From NCBI GenBank assembly GCA_047600805.1, contig JASGKG010000001.1, positions 868,001 to 932,000 of the forward strand: 64,000 nucleotides of DNA, given 5' to 3'. Positions 35,053 to 44,635 of the stretch are shown one piece after another. Position numbers and translations under genes: made by a program. This DNA comes from JADKHC01 sp047600805. GTDB lineage: Bacteria; Verrucomicrobiota; Verrucomicrobiia; Opitutales; Opitutaceae. The notes below the pieces were generated by a model. It saw only the letters and a program-made list of their open reading frames with translations. It did no database searches and had not been told where the DNA came from. Position 1 is the first letter of the stretch; every line of letters begins with the position of its first letter.

Positions 35053-36126
35053 ATGGGCTTGATCTACGAAAAGCTTCTTCGACGCGCTTTCTTCTCACTT
35101 GGGCCAGAACGCGCCCACGAGCTCGCCATGCTCGGCATGTCGACTTTGGGCCATCTGACGCCCGTTTGCCGCATCATGGAACGGCTGAACCAGCTGCCTG
35201 CGTCACGGATGCAGCCGATCCAGGCTTTTGGCCTTAAATTCCCCAACGCCGTGGGACTGGCGGCTGGTTTTGACAAGAATGCCGAAGGCTGGCCCGCGGC
35301 GGCGGCTTTGGGCTTTGGGCACGTCGAGATCGGCACCATTACGGCGCACGGGCAGCCCGGAAACCCGAAACCCCGCGTTTTCCGCTTTCCCAAAGAGGAA
35401 GCGGTGATCAACCGCATGGGTTTTAATAACGACGGTGCCGAAAAGATCGCCGCCCGCCTCTCTAAACAGCCCAAACCAGGACACCGTCGCATTCCGGTCG
35501 GCATCAATCTCGGCAAAACCAAGGTGACACCCTTGGAGCAGGCCGTCGGCGACTATCTGGCCAGTTTTGCGCGGCTGGCGGATTACGCGGATTACCTCGT
35601 GTTGAACGTGAGCAGCCCGAATACGCCGGATCTCCGCAAATTACAGGACGAGGACCGGCTTCGTGAATTGCTGAGCGCCATCATGGCCGCGAACCGCGAG
35701 CGCCTCGACGCCGGCCGTGCTCGCAAGCCGGTGCTTCTGAAAATCGCGCCGGATCTCAGTTTCCCGCAAATTGACTCCGTGCTTACCGCTATCGCTGAGT
35801 TCGGCTTGGATGGCATCATCGCAACGAATACGACGCTCGCGCGTCCCGGCGTGTTCGCCAATGTCGATCAAGCGGGTGGCTTGAGCGGCAAACCGCTACA
35901 GCGCCGTTCCACGGAGATCATCAACTACATTTCGCGCGCCACCCGCGGCAAACTGCCGATCATCGGCGTGGGCGGAATCCACGATGCGGCGAGTGCAGGT
36001 GAGAAACTCGACGCGGGTGCGACGCTGGTTCAGATTTACACCGGCATGATTTTCCGCGGGCCGTTCTTCGCCCGCGATGTCGCGTACGCTCTGAACGCCC
36101 GCCAGAACAAAATCTGGGTCGGCTAA
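35053..36126 (+). CDS. pyrD: Dihydroorotate dehydrogenase (quinone), class 2
   Basis: The 357-residue protein has the amphipathic N-terminal helix of membrane-associated class 2 DHODH (YEKLLRRAFFSLGPERAHELAM). NAVGLAAGFDKNAEGWPAAAALGFGHVEIGT is the FMN site and NVSSPNTPDLRKLQ holds the catalytic Ser. LKIAPDL and IIATNTT complete the barrel, and GVGGIHDAASAGEKLDAGA binds phosphate. It oxidises dihydroorotate to orotate in pyrimidine synthesis. ATG 35053 matches family length; an upstream in-frame start would overlap the divergent gene. Confidence 0.96.
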   Translation: MGLIYEKLLRRAFFSLGPERAHELAMLGMSTLGHLTPVCRIMERLNQLPASRMQPIQAFGLKFPNAVGLAAGFDKNAEGWPAAAALGFGHVEIGTITAHGQPGNPKPRVFRFPKEEAVINRMGFNNDGAEKIAARLSKQPKPGHRRIPVGINLGKTKVTPLEQAVGDYLASFARLADYADYLVLNVSSPNTPDLRKLQDEDRLRELLSAIMAANRERLDAGRARKPVLLKIAPDLSFPQIDSVLTAIAEFGLDGIIATNTTLARPGVFANVDQAGGLSGKPLQRRSTEIINYISRATRGKLPIIGVGGIHDAASAGEKLDAGATLVQIYTGMIFRGPFFARDVAYALNARQNKIWVG

Positions 36127-36244
36127 AACGTCAGAGTTTTAACAACGCGGCAGGTCTTTGCCTCGCACGGTGACCTCGCACCGCTGCGATGTCGATTCCA
36201 CGGCTTGCGACGGCGCTCTTATGTAGTCTACGTGTTCAAACGTT

Positions 36245-38782
36245 GTGACTACCTTTGGAATTTCGCTCCGTGGACTCTTCATTTCGGCTGCGTGCGGGAT
36301 CGCATCTCCCTCGATAGGATGGGCACAAGCCGATGGCGTTGAGGCGCAGCTCAGGTTGAACGAAGCGGAATATTTGGAAATGCCGGGCCTGAACGTCATG
36401 CTAGCGCACGATTTCTATCCCGAGGGCCACCAAGGCGGCGTCGGCATCATTCAGAACGGCGTCCGTGTGGCCACCAATGGCGACGTGCGGCTCGAGCCCA
36501 CGCCGGGTCAATGGCAAGCAACGCCCAAGGTGGGAACGCGTCAAGTGGACAGATCCCAACAGGAAGTGAACGTGCGGATGAGTTACCCAAATCCGGAAAA
36601 AAACCGAAAGAGTTTCAACCCGATCAATTATCCCGATCTAAAGCTTTCTTATATTGTTCGCATACGGCCTGAAGGCGCCGGCTTTCGCGTCATCGTCGAT
36701 CTAGACGAAGCACTTCCTGCGAACTGGGTGGGCAAGGTGGGTTTCAATTTGGAACTATTTCCTGGGGCGCTTTTCGGCAAACCGTACTATCTGGACAGCC
36801 AAGCGGGGATATTCCCGCGGCAGCCAAATGGACCAGGGCGCGTTCGTCCCGAGCTCGACGATCCGGAGGACGAGTTGTCAACCGGGTACCAGCTCGAGCC
36901 GTTGGCTGTAGGCTCGCGCTTGGTGGTGGCGCCTGATTCGGAAACCCAGCGGCTTGTTATTGAAAGCGTGCAAGGCGGTCCGCTTGAACTGCGCGATGGA
37001 CGCGACCAGCACAACAACGGTTGGTTTGTCGTTCGCTCAATTATCCCAGCGGGCGCGACGCGTAGTGCTGTGGAGTGGTTTGTGAAGCCAAGCGTCGTTC
37101 CTGGATGGAAGTCGGCACCGGTGGTGCAAGTATCGCAGGTCGGTTACAAGCCTAACCAATCAAAAACGGTGGTGGTCGAACTCGACCGTCGCGAGACCGC
37201 TTTGCAGCCGCTTAAACTGTTCCGCGTGTCCGAACGAGGTGCTCCTGAAGCCGTGGAAACCAGCGCGGCCGTCGAATGGGGAACTTTCTTGCGTTACCGA
37301 TATTTGAGGCTCGATTTCTCGGCAGTCCAAAAACCGGGTTTGTACTTCGTCCAGTATGGCGGCGTGCGGAGCGCGGTGTTTCGAATTGCGGAAGACGTGT
37401 TCTCGCGCGCGGTTTGGCAACCAACTCTCGAGTATTTTCTGCCGATTCAGATGTGCCATATGCGTGTCAACGATCGCTATCGAGTCTGGCACAACTGGTG
37501 TCATCTGGACGACGCTAGAATGGCTCCTACGAACTATAACCATTTCGACGGATACATCCAGGGAAGCGCGACGCTTACCAACTACAAGTCCGGCGACCAC
37601 GTCCCAGAGCTCGATCGCGGCGGCTGGCACGACGCGGGGGACGACGACCTGCGCATCGAGTCCCAAGCGGAGACGATTCATGGTCTGGCGTTGGCCTACG
37701 AGTTGTTCAAGGCAGACTACGATAACACCACGATTGACCAAGAAAATCGGGTGGTGGAGCTGCATCATCCCGATGGCAAACCGGACCTTCTCCAGCAGAT
37801 CGAGCACGGCGCGCTGTCGATTGTCGGTGGTTATAAATCCATGGGCAGGCTTTACAGGGGTATCATCGTGCCCACTAAGCGGCAATACGTACATTTGGGC
37901 GAGTTCGGCAGCGTGACGGATAATAAAGCCTTCGCGCCGGGAAATGCCATCGCTGGAAAAGGTGCAGTGATCCAGCAGGGCGGACCTGATGACCGTTGGG
38001 TTTTCACTGAAGACAATCCGCATCGCGAATTGCAGGTGGCCGGCTGTCTGGCGGCCGCAGCGCGCCCGTTGCGACAGATCAATCCTTCTTTGGCCGAAAA
38101 ATGCTTGGAGATCGCTGAGGAGCTTTGGAGGAAAACCCGCGAAAAGGATGCGGTTGACCGGCTTTTGCCCGCAGCCGAACTATTGATTTCAACTAAAAAG
38201 CAAGAGTATGCGGATTTTCTAGTGAAGCATGCGGAATTGGCTGGTGCAGATTTCGCGCGAACGGGTTGGGTGCTGGGGCGAACTTTGGCGCTGGTGGAAG
38301 ATTCGGCTTACCGGGACGTTTTAAAACGTTCTGCGAGCACCTTGCGAACTGCGATCGAAACGAAAGCGGCTACGACGCCCTATGGTGTTCCGTATGAACC
38401 CGCCATTTGGGGGGCGGGATGGGGAATTCAGCGTTTCGGGGTGCAGCAGGTCTATTTGCACGAGGCGTTCCCAGACGTGTTTCCTGCCAGCTACTTTTTG
38501 AAAGCTTTGGATTTCGTGTTGGGCTGTCATCCGGGCAGCAACACTGCGTCGTTTGTGTCAGGCGTTGGGGCGCGTTCGTTGCTACCTGGCTATGGTTTTA
38601 ATCGTGCCGACTGGTCGTACTTACCGGGAGGAGTTGGTTCAGGCACGGCATTGATTCGGCCGGATTTTCCAGAACTTCTGGAATGGCCTTACCTCTGGCA
38701 GCAGACCGAATACGTGCTTGGTTACGGCACGACAGATTTCATCACGCTCGTGCTCGCGGCCGATCGAATAGGTCGCCAATAG
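36245..38782 (+). CDS. GH9-family glycoside hydrolase with N-terminal Ig-like domain, exported
   Basis: The 845-residue protein starts with a signal peptide (cleavage near SIGWA-QA), followed by a beta-rich N-terminal region. A CelD-type Ig-like domain comes next (about residues 295-380, VVQVSQVGYKPNQSKTVVVELD). The catalytic alpha/alpha-barrel is recognised by DRGGWHDAGDDDLRIESQAETIHGLALAYE, with the catalytic base Asp. LLEWPYLWQQTEYVLGYG sits where GH9 enzymes carry the acid Glu. GH9 enzymes are endoglucanases or beta-glucosidase-like exoenzymes. The missing aspartate of the usual DAGDY (here DAGDDD) and sequence divergence make the substrate uncertain. Confidence 0.82.
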   Translation: MTTFGISLRGLFISAACGIASPSIGWAQADGVEAQLRLNEAEYLEMPGLNVMLAHDFYPEGHQGGVGIIQNGVRVATNGDVRLEPTPGQWQATPKVGTRQVDRSQQEVNVRMSYPNPEKNRKSFNPINYPDLKLSYIVRIRPEGAGFRVIVDLDEALPANWVGKVGFNLELFPGALFGKPYYLDSQAGIFPRQPNGPGRVRPELDDPEDELSTGYQLEPLAVGSRLVVAPDSETQRLVIESVQGGPLELRDGRDQHNNGWFVVRSIIPAGATRSAVEWFVKPSVVPGWKSAPVVQVSQVGYKPNQSKTVVVELDRRETALQPLKLFRVSERGAPEAVETSAAVEWGTFLRYRYLRLDFSAVQKPGLYFVQYGGVRSAVFRIAEDVFSRAVWQPTLEYFLPIQMCHMRVNDRYRVWHNWCHLDDARMAPTNYNHFDGYIQGSATLTNYKSGDHVPELDRGGWHDAGDDDLRIESQAETIHGLALAYELFKADYDNTTIDQENRVVELHHPDGKPDLLQQIEHGALSIVGGYKSMGRLYRGIIVPTKRQYVHLGEFGSVTDNKAFAPGNAIAGKGAVIQQGGPDDRWVFTEDNPHRELQVAGCLAAAARPLRQINPSLAEKCLEIAEELWRKTREKDAVDRLLPAAELLISTKKQEYADFLVKHAELAGADFARTGWVLGRTLALVEDSAYRDVLKRSASTLRTAIETKAATTPYGVPYEPAIWGAGWGIQRFGVQQVYLHEAFPDVFPASYFLKALDFVLGCHPGSNTASFVSGVGARSLLPGYGFNRADWSYLPGGVGSGTALIRPDFPELLEWPYLWQQTEYVLGYGTTDFITLVLAADRIGRQ

Positions 38783-39020
38783 TTCGCGGAGAACGCGGTT
38801 GTTCCTGGCGAGAGGTTGTTGAAAGCTCCTTCATGGGCAGCCTCGCTCCGTGCGGATATCGAGCCACACCTAACTTGGGCAGATTTCCCATGGTGCCTGC
38901 GGTGCGTGGCCCGCAAGACGTAAGTACCTCTGTTAGGTACTATTAAGACATGCCTTCCGAAGCGCCGAGTCGCATCGATAGAGATCCGGTAAATCTGTCA
39001 AAACGGGCCGATTTCGCTGC
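38783..39020. other. Intergenic region with a perfect 7-bp palindrome
   Basis: No credible gene is seen. AGTACCT (38923-38929) and AGGTACT (38935-38941) form a perfect short inverted repeat with a five-base spacer, possibly an operator or short terminator. It lies about 240 bases before the first gene of the glycosyltransferase cluster. Confidence 0.4.
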
Positions 39021-39191
39021 GTGGAGGCGGTGCAGTTTCTTCAAGAAGAACGCGGCCCAACTGGCGACAGCTGGACCATAATCCCCCGGCGCGAAGGAGC
39101 GGAGCAACTGGTTGTTTATCTCAAAAACGCGCGCGAATCTCCGCAAAAATATTCCGATCCGCGCGCGATTCATCCTAATATCTATGTCTAA
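39021..39191 (+). pseudogene. Possible remnant of a c-type cytochrome C-terminus
   Basis: A frame open from 38982 (no ATG; GTG at 39021) encodes VEAVQFLQEERGPTGDSW and then IIPRREGAEQLVVYLKNARE. The latter resembles the end of cytochrome c domains of the IVPTxxAxxLVAYL type. It has no haem-binding CxxCH upstream in frame and its stop lies inside the start of the next gene. It is either a decayed gene fragment or a small protein of 56 residues. The similarity is from memory and weak. Confidence 0.3.
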
Positions 39192-40299
39192 AACAATTTT
39201 AATCACAGGCGGTGCAGGTTTTATTGGTTCACATGTAGCGGATGAACTTTTGGAGCACGGCTACAAAGTTCGCGTTTTGGATTGTTTATCCGCGCAGGTC
39301 CATGGAAAGCACCGTCGGCGTCCGCGCTATTTGAGCAATGACGTCGAGTTGATCGTGGGCGATGTTCGCGATCGCGAGCAGGTGAGAGCATCTCTCAAAG
39401 ACGTGGATGCGGTTTATCATTTGGCGGCGAACGTCGGGGTGGGGCAAAGTATGTACGAAATTGCAGACTACACGGCCACCAATAATCTTGGCACGGCGGT
39501 TTTGCTGGAGGAATTGATCAAGCGTCCGGTCGAGCGTCTCGTCGTCGCTTCCAGCATGAGCATTTATGGCGAGGGTCTTTACCAAGACGCCACCGGTAAA
39601 ATGGTTGCGGGTCATGAGCGTCCTTTGGAGCAACTCAAGGCGCGAGAGTGGGAGCTACGAGACACCAAAGGCGACATTCTTTCACCGGTTCCGACACCGG
39701 AAACCAAAGGTCCTGCACTGGCTTCTGTGTATGCGCTATCCAAATACGACCAGGAGCGCATGTGCATGATCGTGGGGCGCGCGTACAAAATTCCAACGGT
39801 GGCATTGCGCTTCTTCAATGTGTACGGCCCGCGGCAGGCGCTTTCGAATCCTTACACGGGAGTGCTGGCGATTTTTGCCTCACGGCTGCTCAACGGAAAA
39901 CCGCTTTCGATTTTCGAGGACGGTGGGCAGCAGCGCGATTTCGTGCATGTCACCGATATTGCCCAAGGCTGTCGCCTAGCGTTGGAAGTTCCGGAGGCGG
40001 CTAACCAAGTGTTCAACATTGGCAGCGGCCAGCAGTTCACTGTCCGTGAGATCGCCGACCGGATGATGCGCGTCCTTGATAAGGACATCGAGCCGGAGAT
40101 CACCGAAGAATATCGCGTCGGCGATATTCGGCACTGCTTTGCGGATATTTCGCTCGCGCGAAAGGTTTTGAAATACAATCCAAGTGTCGCGTTCGAAGAC
40201 GGTTTGGCTGAGTACGCCGAATGGTTGCGCGATCAAATCTCGGTCGATCACGTGGGTCAGGCGCGGGAGGAACTCGCGGCTCGGGGGCTCACGGTTTGA
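39184..40299 (+). CDS. NAD-dependent nucleotide-sugar epimerase/dehydratase
   Basis: The 371-residue extended-SDR protein starts at ATG 39184 with TILITGGAGFIGSHVADELLEHGY, the NAD-binding motif. It has SSMSIYGEG and the catalytic YALSKYDQE (Tyr-xxx-Lys). RFFNVYGPRQALSNPYTG is the sugar-binding block of UDP-glucose 4-epimerase-type enzymes. It interconverts or dehydrates an NDP-sugar, supplying a donor for the following glycosyltransferases. It opens the plus-strand operon of the cluster; the next ATG is seven bases past its stop. Confidence 0.9.
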   Translation: MSKTILITGGAGFIGSHVADELLEHGYKVRVLDCLSAQVHGKHRRRPRYLSNDVELIVGDVRDREQVRASLKDVDAVYHLAANVGVGQSMYEIADYTATNNLGTAVLLEELIKRPVERLVVASSMSIYGEGLYQDATGKMVAGHERPLEQLKAREWELRDTKGDILSPVPTPETKGPALASVYALSKYDQERMCMIVGRAYKIPTVALRFFNVYGPRQALSNPYTGVLAIFASRLLNGKPLSIFEDGGQQRDFVHVTDIAQGCRLALEVPEAANQVFNIGSGQQFTVREIADRMMRVLDKDIEPEITEEYRVGDIRHCFADISLARKVLKYNPSVAFEDGLAEYAEWLRDQISVDHVGQAREELAARGLTV

Positions 40300-40306
40300 A
40301 GGAAAT

Positions 40307-41335
40307 ATGGAGGCCACGATCGCTCGAGCTCGTTTAAAACAAAATCAATCGCCAGAGATAAAACCTCCGGCGCGAACATATCGCGCCGCTGTTTTCGCGT
40401 CGCCGCGTAGTCTAGCGTTGGAATCGGTTCCGTTGCCGTCCGTGGGGCCGACGCAGGTGCGCGTCCGTTTGGAGGGTTGTGGTGTATGCGGCTCAAACCT
40501 CCCGGTGTGGGAAGGACGTCCGTGGTTCAAGTATCCGCTCGCGCCGGGCATGCCCGGACACGAAGGCTGGGGCTTCATCGACGAAACGGGGAGTGCTGTT
40601 GAAAGGCTCCGGGTAGGGCAGCGCGTCGCATTTTTAGGACAACGCTCTTTTGCAGAATATGACGTAGCAGAAGCGTCGGACGTCGTGGTTATCCCGGACG
40701 AACTGGCCGATGTTCCTGTGCCTGCCGAACCACTCGCCTGCGCTGTAAATGCGTTTAAGCGGGCGGGCGTAAGTGCAGGCCAATGGGTCGCTATTGTCGG
40801 GGTCGGATTTCTCGGCGCACTGCTTGTCCAGCTCGCTTCAAAGGCCGGAGCTCGCGTGATCGCGATCTCGCGACGCTCCTTTGCTCTGGATGTCGCGCGC
40901 GCGATGGGCGCCATGCACATCATGGAGGCAGGTGACCGGCCGCATTTGGTTCAATCTGTTGCAGAGATCACTGAGGGGCATCTCTGCGATGTTGTCATTG
41001 AGGCGACGGGCCTTCAGGAACCGCTGGATTTGGCGACGGAGCTGACCAAGGAGCGAGGCCGGCTGGTCATTGCGGGATATCACCAGGACGGCGCGCGTCA
41101 GGTGAATATGCAGCTGTGGAATTGGCGCGGGCTCGACGTGATCAATGCACACGAACGCGACCCGCGTGTTTACCGAGCGGGTATGGAAGAAGCGGTTTCG
41201 TTGCTCAAATCGCGTCAACTCAATCCTTCGCTCCTTTATACTCACCGTTATCCGCTTTTTCGCCTCGGCGAGGCCTTGGACGCAATGCGAGACCGCGATG
41301 GTGGTTTTTTGAAAGCCTTGGTGATTTATGATTGA
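40307..41335 (+). CDS. Medium-chain (alcohol/polyol) dehydrogenase
   Basis: ATG 40307 follows a GAAGGAAAT ribosome-binding-like sequence, giving 342 residues. CGVCGSNLPVWEG and PGHEGWG carry the catalytic-zinc Cys and His region. The four-Cys structural zinc loop of classical ADHs is absent. VAIVGVGFLGALLVQLASKAGARVIAISRR is the Rossmann fold. It probably oxidises a sugar or cyclitol hydroxyl with NAD(P). The stop lies inside the start of the Gfo/Idh gene (8-base overlap), indicating tight translational coupling; such enzyme pairs often act successively on sugars or inositols. Confidence 0.85.
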   Translation: MEATIARARLKQNQSPEIKPPARTYRAAVFASPRSLALESVPLPSVGPTQVRVRLEGCGVCGSNLPVWEGRPWFKYPLAPGMPGHEGWGFIDETGSAVERLRVGQRVAFLGQRSFAEYDVAEASDVVVIPDELADVPVPAEPLACAVNAFKRAGVSAGQWVAIVGVGFLGALLVQLASKAGARVIAISRRSFALDVARAMGAMHIMEAGDRPHLVQSVAEITEGHLCDVVIEATGLQEPLDLATELTKERGRLVIAGYHQDGARQVNMQLWNWRGLDVINAHERDPRVYRAGMEEAVSLLKSRQLNPSLLYTHRYPLFRLGEALDAMRDRDGGFLKALVIYD

Positions 41336-42362
41336 AACGACGCAGCCAGTGATTTCAGAGGCAAAGACCCAATTGCGGCGACCACGATTGGGGTTTGTTG
41401 GTATCGGATGGATAGGCAAAAACCGCCTTGAGGCCGTGCAGCGCAGTGGACTGGCCGAGATCGTTGCGATTTATGATCCGTTGTTGCGGGAGGAACTGAG
41501 CTCGATTTCACCGGCTCCTGAGCGAGTGCTCAGCTTTGAATCGCTGTTGGAACGCGATCTGGACGGTGTGGTGATAGCGACTCCGAGTGCGTTGCATGCA
41601 CAGCAGGCGATCGCTGCGTTGTCTGCCGGGAGAGCGGTGTTTTGCCAAAAGCCGCTCGCGCGCACCGCAGCAGAAACGCGCGCCGTGGTGTCTGCGGCCG
41701 AGGCCGCAGATCGTCTGTTGAGCGTGGATTTGTCGTATCGGTTTACCACGGGCATCGCGAAAATCAGGCAGCTGATTGAAGCAGGTGAACTCGGCGAGCT
41801 GCACGCGATCGAAATGAAATTTCACAACGCCTACGGCCCGGACAAGGCCTGGTTCTACGATCGCAAGCTTTCGGGCGGCGGTTGCTTGTTGGATTTGGGT
41901 ATTCATCTCGTGGATATGGCGCTCAGCAGTTTTCACCGGCCGGAAGTTAACCGTGTGAGCGGCAGCTTGCTGACGGGCGGCGAACGGTGGACCATTGATT
42001 CGGCGAAGGTGGAGGACTACGCCGCTGCGCAGATCACTCTTCAGTCCGGAGCCGTTATTCAACTGGCTTGCTCGTGGCGGGCTCACGCCGGTTGCGAAGC
42101 TGATATTGAGGCTACGTTCTTCGGCTCCAAAGGTGGTGCGTGTTTCCGCAATGTGAATGGTTCGTTTTACGATTTTCGTGCAGAGCACTTTTTGTCCGAC
42201 CGTTCGCGGCGCGTGCTCGCCGAACCGCCCGATGACTGGGGCGGCAGGGCCATTTTGGATTGGGTTCAGCGGTTGGTCCATTCGCCTCGCTATAGTTCGA
42301 ACATAGAAATGTCGGTCACGGCGGCCGAGGTCATCGACGCCATTTACGACTCAGCCAGATGA
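41328..42362 (+). CDS. Gfo/Idh/MocA-family oxidoreductase
   Basis: This 344-residue protein has the N-terminal Rossmann fold (RLGFVGIGWIGKNRLEAVQ). FCQKPLARTAAET takes the place of the EKP motif, with Gln for Glu but the catalytic Lys kept. The C-terminal domain shows GGGCLLDLGIHLVDMALS, the family's Asp and His. It oxidises or reduces sugar or inositol hydroxyls with NAD(P). It overlaps both the preceding dehydrogenase gene and the following GT4 gene, so all are one operon. Confidence 0.88.
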   Translation: MIETTQPVISEAKTQLRRPRLGFVGIGWIGKNRLEAVQRSGLAEIVAIYDPLLREELSSISPAPERVLSFESLLERDLDGVVIATPSALHAQQAIAALSAGRAVFCQKPLARTAAETRAVVSAAEAADRLLSVDLSYRFTTGIAKIRQLIEAGELGELHAIEMKFHNAYGPDKAWFYDRKLSGGGCLLDLGIHLVDMALSSFHRPEVNRVSGSLLTGGERWTIDSAKVEDYAAAQITLQSGAVIQLACSWRAHAGCEADIEATFFGSKGGACFRNVNGSFYDFRAEHFLSDRSRRVLAEPPDDWGGRAILDWVQRLVHSPRYSSNIEMSVTAAEVIDAIYDSAR

Positions 42363-43468
42363 CTTCACCCGAAAACAGAGTGCGCCGCGTGCTGATGACC
42401 GCCGATACCGTCGGCGGTGTGTGGACGTATGCCATGGAGTTGTGCCGCGGCCTAGCAAGAGATTCGGTCGAAGTCATACTCGCTACGATGGGCGCACCGT
42501 TGCGGCCGGATCAGCGCGAAACGATTGCGAGTCTCACGAACGTGACGCTCCGTGAAAGCAGTTTCGCCCTTGAGTGGATGGAAAACCCCTGGGAAGACGT
42601 GGCGAGCGCGGGCGAATGGTTGTGGGGATTGGAACGCGAATTCGAGCCGGATATCGTGCACGTGAACGGGTACGTTCATGGAAATCTTCCGTGGAGCGCG
42701 CCGGTGGTTGTGGTGGCGCATTCGTGTGTGCTTTCCTGGTGGAAAGCGGTTCGAGGGAGCGATGCGCCTGAAGAATGGTCGCGTTACGCAGAGGCGGTTC
42801 GCCGCGGTTTGCAGTCGGCGACAAAAGTCGTCGCGCCGACCCATTGGATGGCTGAACAAGCAAGAACCCACTACGATTTGAGCGAGCCTGTCGCGGTCAT
42901 TCCCAATGGTGCCAATGCCAAACGCTTCTCTATCGGCTATCCGAAAGAAAATATGGTCGTGAGCGTGGGACGGGTGTGGGACGAAGGCAAAAATATCCGG
43001 GCGCTCGCAGCAGTCGCGCCGCAGTTGCCGTGGAAGGTCTATGTCGCGGGTGAGACGCGTTCGCCAAATGGGGAGGCACACCCAGTGGGAGGAATCAGGA
43101 CGCTCGGTTATCTGTCGGCCAACGAGACTGCGGAGTGGCTTGGCCGCGCCAAGATCTTTGCGCTTCCTGCGCGTTATGAGCCGTTCGGGCTTTCGGTTCT
43201 GGAGGCTGCACTCGCAGGCTGCGCGCTCGTGCTGGGTGATATTCCAAGTCTGCGTGAGCTGTGGAACGACGCCGCGGTGTTTGTCGAGCCGAACGACGAG
43301 CCTGGTCTAAAAACGGCCTGCTTGGGTCTGATCGAAGATGCGGAGCGAAGAGAAGAACTTGCGCAGCGGGCGCGTGCGCGGGGGAAGCAGCTCACGGCGG
43401 AGCGCATGACCGACGCCTATGCGCGGCTTTATCAACACCTGTTTGAAACCAGGAAAATTGCATTTTGA
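42359..43468 (+). CDS. Glycosyltransferase, GT4 family
   Basis: The 369-residue protein has a GT-B fold. The N-terminus has TADTVGGVWTYAMELCRGL, a sugar-acceptor loop. The donor domain carries VSVGRVWDEGKN and ALPARYEPFGLSVLEAALAGCALV, whose E-x7-E motif marks retaining GT4 enzymes. It transfers a sugar from an NDP donor to an unknown acceptor in the cytoplasm. The start overlaps the Gfo/Idh stop by four bases (ATGA), and the next gene starts six bases past its stop. Confidence 0.92.
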   Translation: MTSPENRVRRVLMTADTVGGVWTYAMELCRGLARDSVEVILATMGAPLRPDQRETIASLTNVTLRESSFALEWMENPWEDVASAGEWLWGLEREFEPDIVHVNGYVHGNLPWSAPVVVVAHSCVLSWWKAVRGSDAPEEWSRYAEAVRRGLQSATKVVAPTHWMAEQARTHYDLSEPVAVIPNGANAKRFSIGYPKENMVVSVGRVWDEGKNIRALAAVAPQLPWKVYVAGETRSPNGEAHPVGGIRTLGYLSANETAEWLGRAKIFALPARYEPFGLSVLEAALAGCALVLGDIPSLRELWNDAAVFVEPNDEPGLKTACLGLIEDAERREELAQRARARGKQLTAERMTDAYARLYQHLFETRKIAF

Positions 43469-43474
43469 TGGCTC

Positions 43475-44635
43475 ATGAAAATCTGCCTTTTTTATCACTC
43501 TCTGCTTTCGGACTGGAACCACGGCAATGCCCATTTCCTCCGCGGAGTTGCCACAGAGCTGATCTCCCGCGGGCATGACGTTCACGTTTATGAGGAGGAA
43601 AACAATTGGAGCTTGCAGAATCTGCGCGCAGATCACGGGGAGATTCCGTTTTGGAAAATGCAGGCGGTGTATCCCGATCTCGTCTCGCGCTTTTACGATC
43701 CTGCTTCGATCGATCTGGAACACGAGCTCCGTGGCGCGGACTTGGTGATCGTTCATGAGTGGAATCGTCACGAACTTGTCCGGAGGATCGGCCGGATTCG
43801 CGCCGAGTCTGATTTTATTTTGTTATTCCACGATACGCACCACCGGTTGGTCACGGATGCCGGCGCGATGGGTGCGTATGATCTTTCTCACTACGACGGA
43901 GTTTTGGCTTATGGAGAGGTCTTGAAGCGCCTGTACCTCGCGAAAGGTTTAGCTCGGCAGGCTTGGACGTGGCATGAGGCGGCGGACACGCGGGTCTTTT
44001 ATCCCAGGAATACCACTGAGCACGAAGGCGATTTTGTATGGATCGGCAATTGGGGCGACGACGAGCGCACCAAAGAACTGCATGAGTTTCTTATCGAGCC
44101 GGTGAAGAAGCTTGGCCTGAAGGCTCGAGTCTACGGTGTGCGCTACCCGCAAGCGGCGTTGGATGCTCTCGCGCGGGCGGGGATTGAATATGGCGGCTGG
44201 TTGCCCAACTTCGAAGTGCCGGACGTATTCGCGAAATACCGGATCACGATGCATGTGCCGCGCGGCCCATATGTGACGGCGCTGCGGGGCATTCCGACGA
44301 TTCGTCCCTTCGAAGCGTTGGCGTGCGGCATTCCGTTGGTGAGTTCACCGTGGGACGATTGTGAAGGCCTGTTCCGTGCTGGACGCGATTTTGTCTTTGC
44401 CCGCAACGGCCGTGAAATGGAGGAAGTTCTGAAGCGCTCGCTCGCGGATAGTGAGCTGCGACAATCCCAGATCGCGAGCGGACTTGCCACGATCCGCGCT
44501 CGCCATACCTGCGCGCATCGCGTGGACGAACTCATGGCTATCTGCCAGCGGGGCGGCGACCGCTCGGATGATGCTGTGCCCAGCGGTTTGGTTGCTCCCA
44601 TCAACAACACGACTCCCGTGTCATCACTTCCATGA
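43475..44635 (+). CDS. CgeB-like glycosyltransferase 1
   Basis: The 386-residue protein is a GT-B-type enzyme of the CgeB / Glyco_trans_1_2 group. It starts with KICLFYHSLLSDWNHGNAHFLRGVATEL. The C-terminal donor domain has VPRGPYVTALRGIPTIRPFEALACGIPLVSSPWDDCEGLFRAGRDFVFA, the usual acidic/PFE motif. It is one of four relatives in this window. It is a probable cytoplasmic sugar transferase; donor and acceptor are unknown. Its last codon overlaps the next gene's ATG. Confidence 0.85.
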   Translation: MKICLFYHSLLSDWNHGNAHFLRGVATELISRGHDVHVYEEENNWSLQNLRADHGEIPFWKMQAVYPDLVSRFYDPASIDLEHELRGADLVIVHEWNRHELVRRIGRIRAESDFILLFHDTHHRLVTDAGAMGAYDLSHYDGVLAYGEVLKRLYLAKGLARQAWTWHEAADTRVFYPRNTTEHEGDFVWIGNWGDDERTKELHEFLIEPVKKLGLKARVYGVRYPQAALDALARAGIEYGGWLPNFEVPDVFAKYRITMHVPRGPYVTALRGIPTIRPFEALACGIPLVSSPWDDCEGLFRAGRDFVFARNGREMEEVLKRSLADSELRQSQIASGLATIRARHTCAHRVDELMAICQRGGDRSDDAVPSGLVAPINNTTPVSSLP

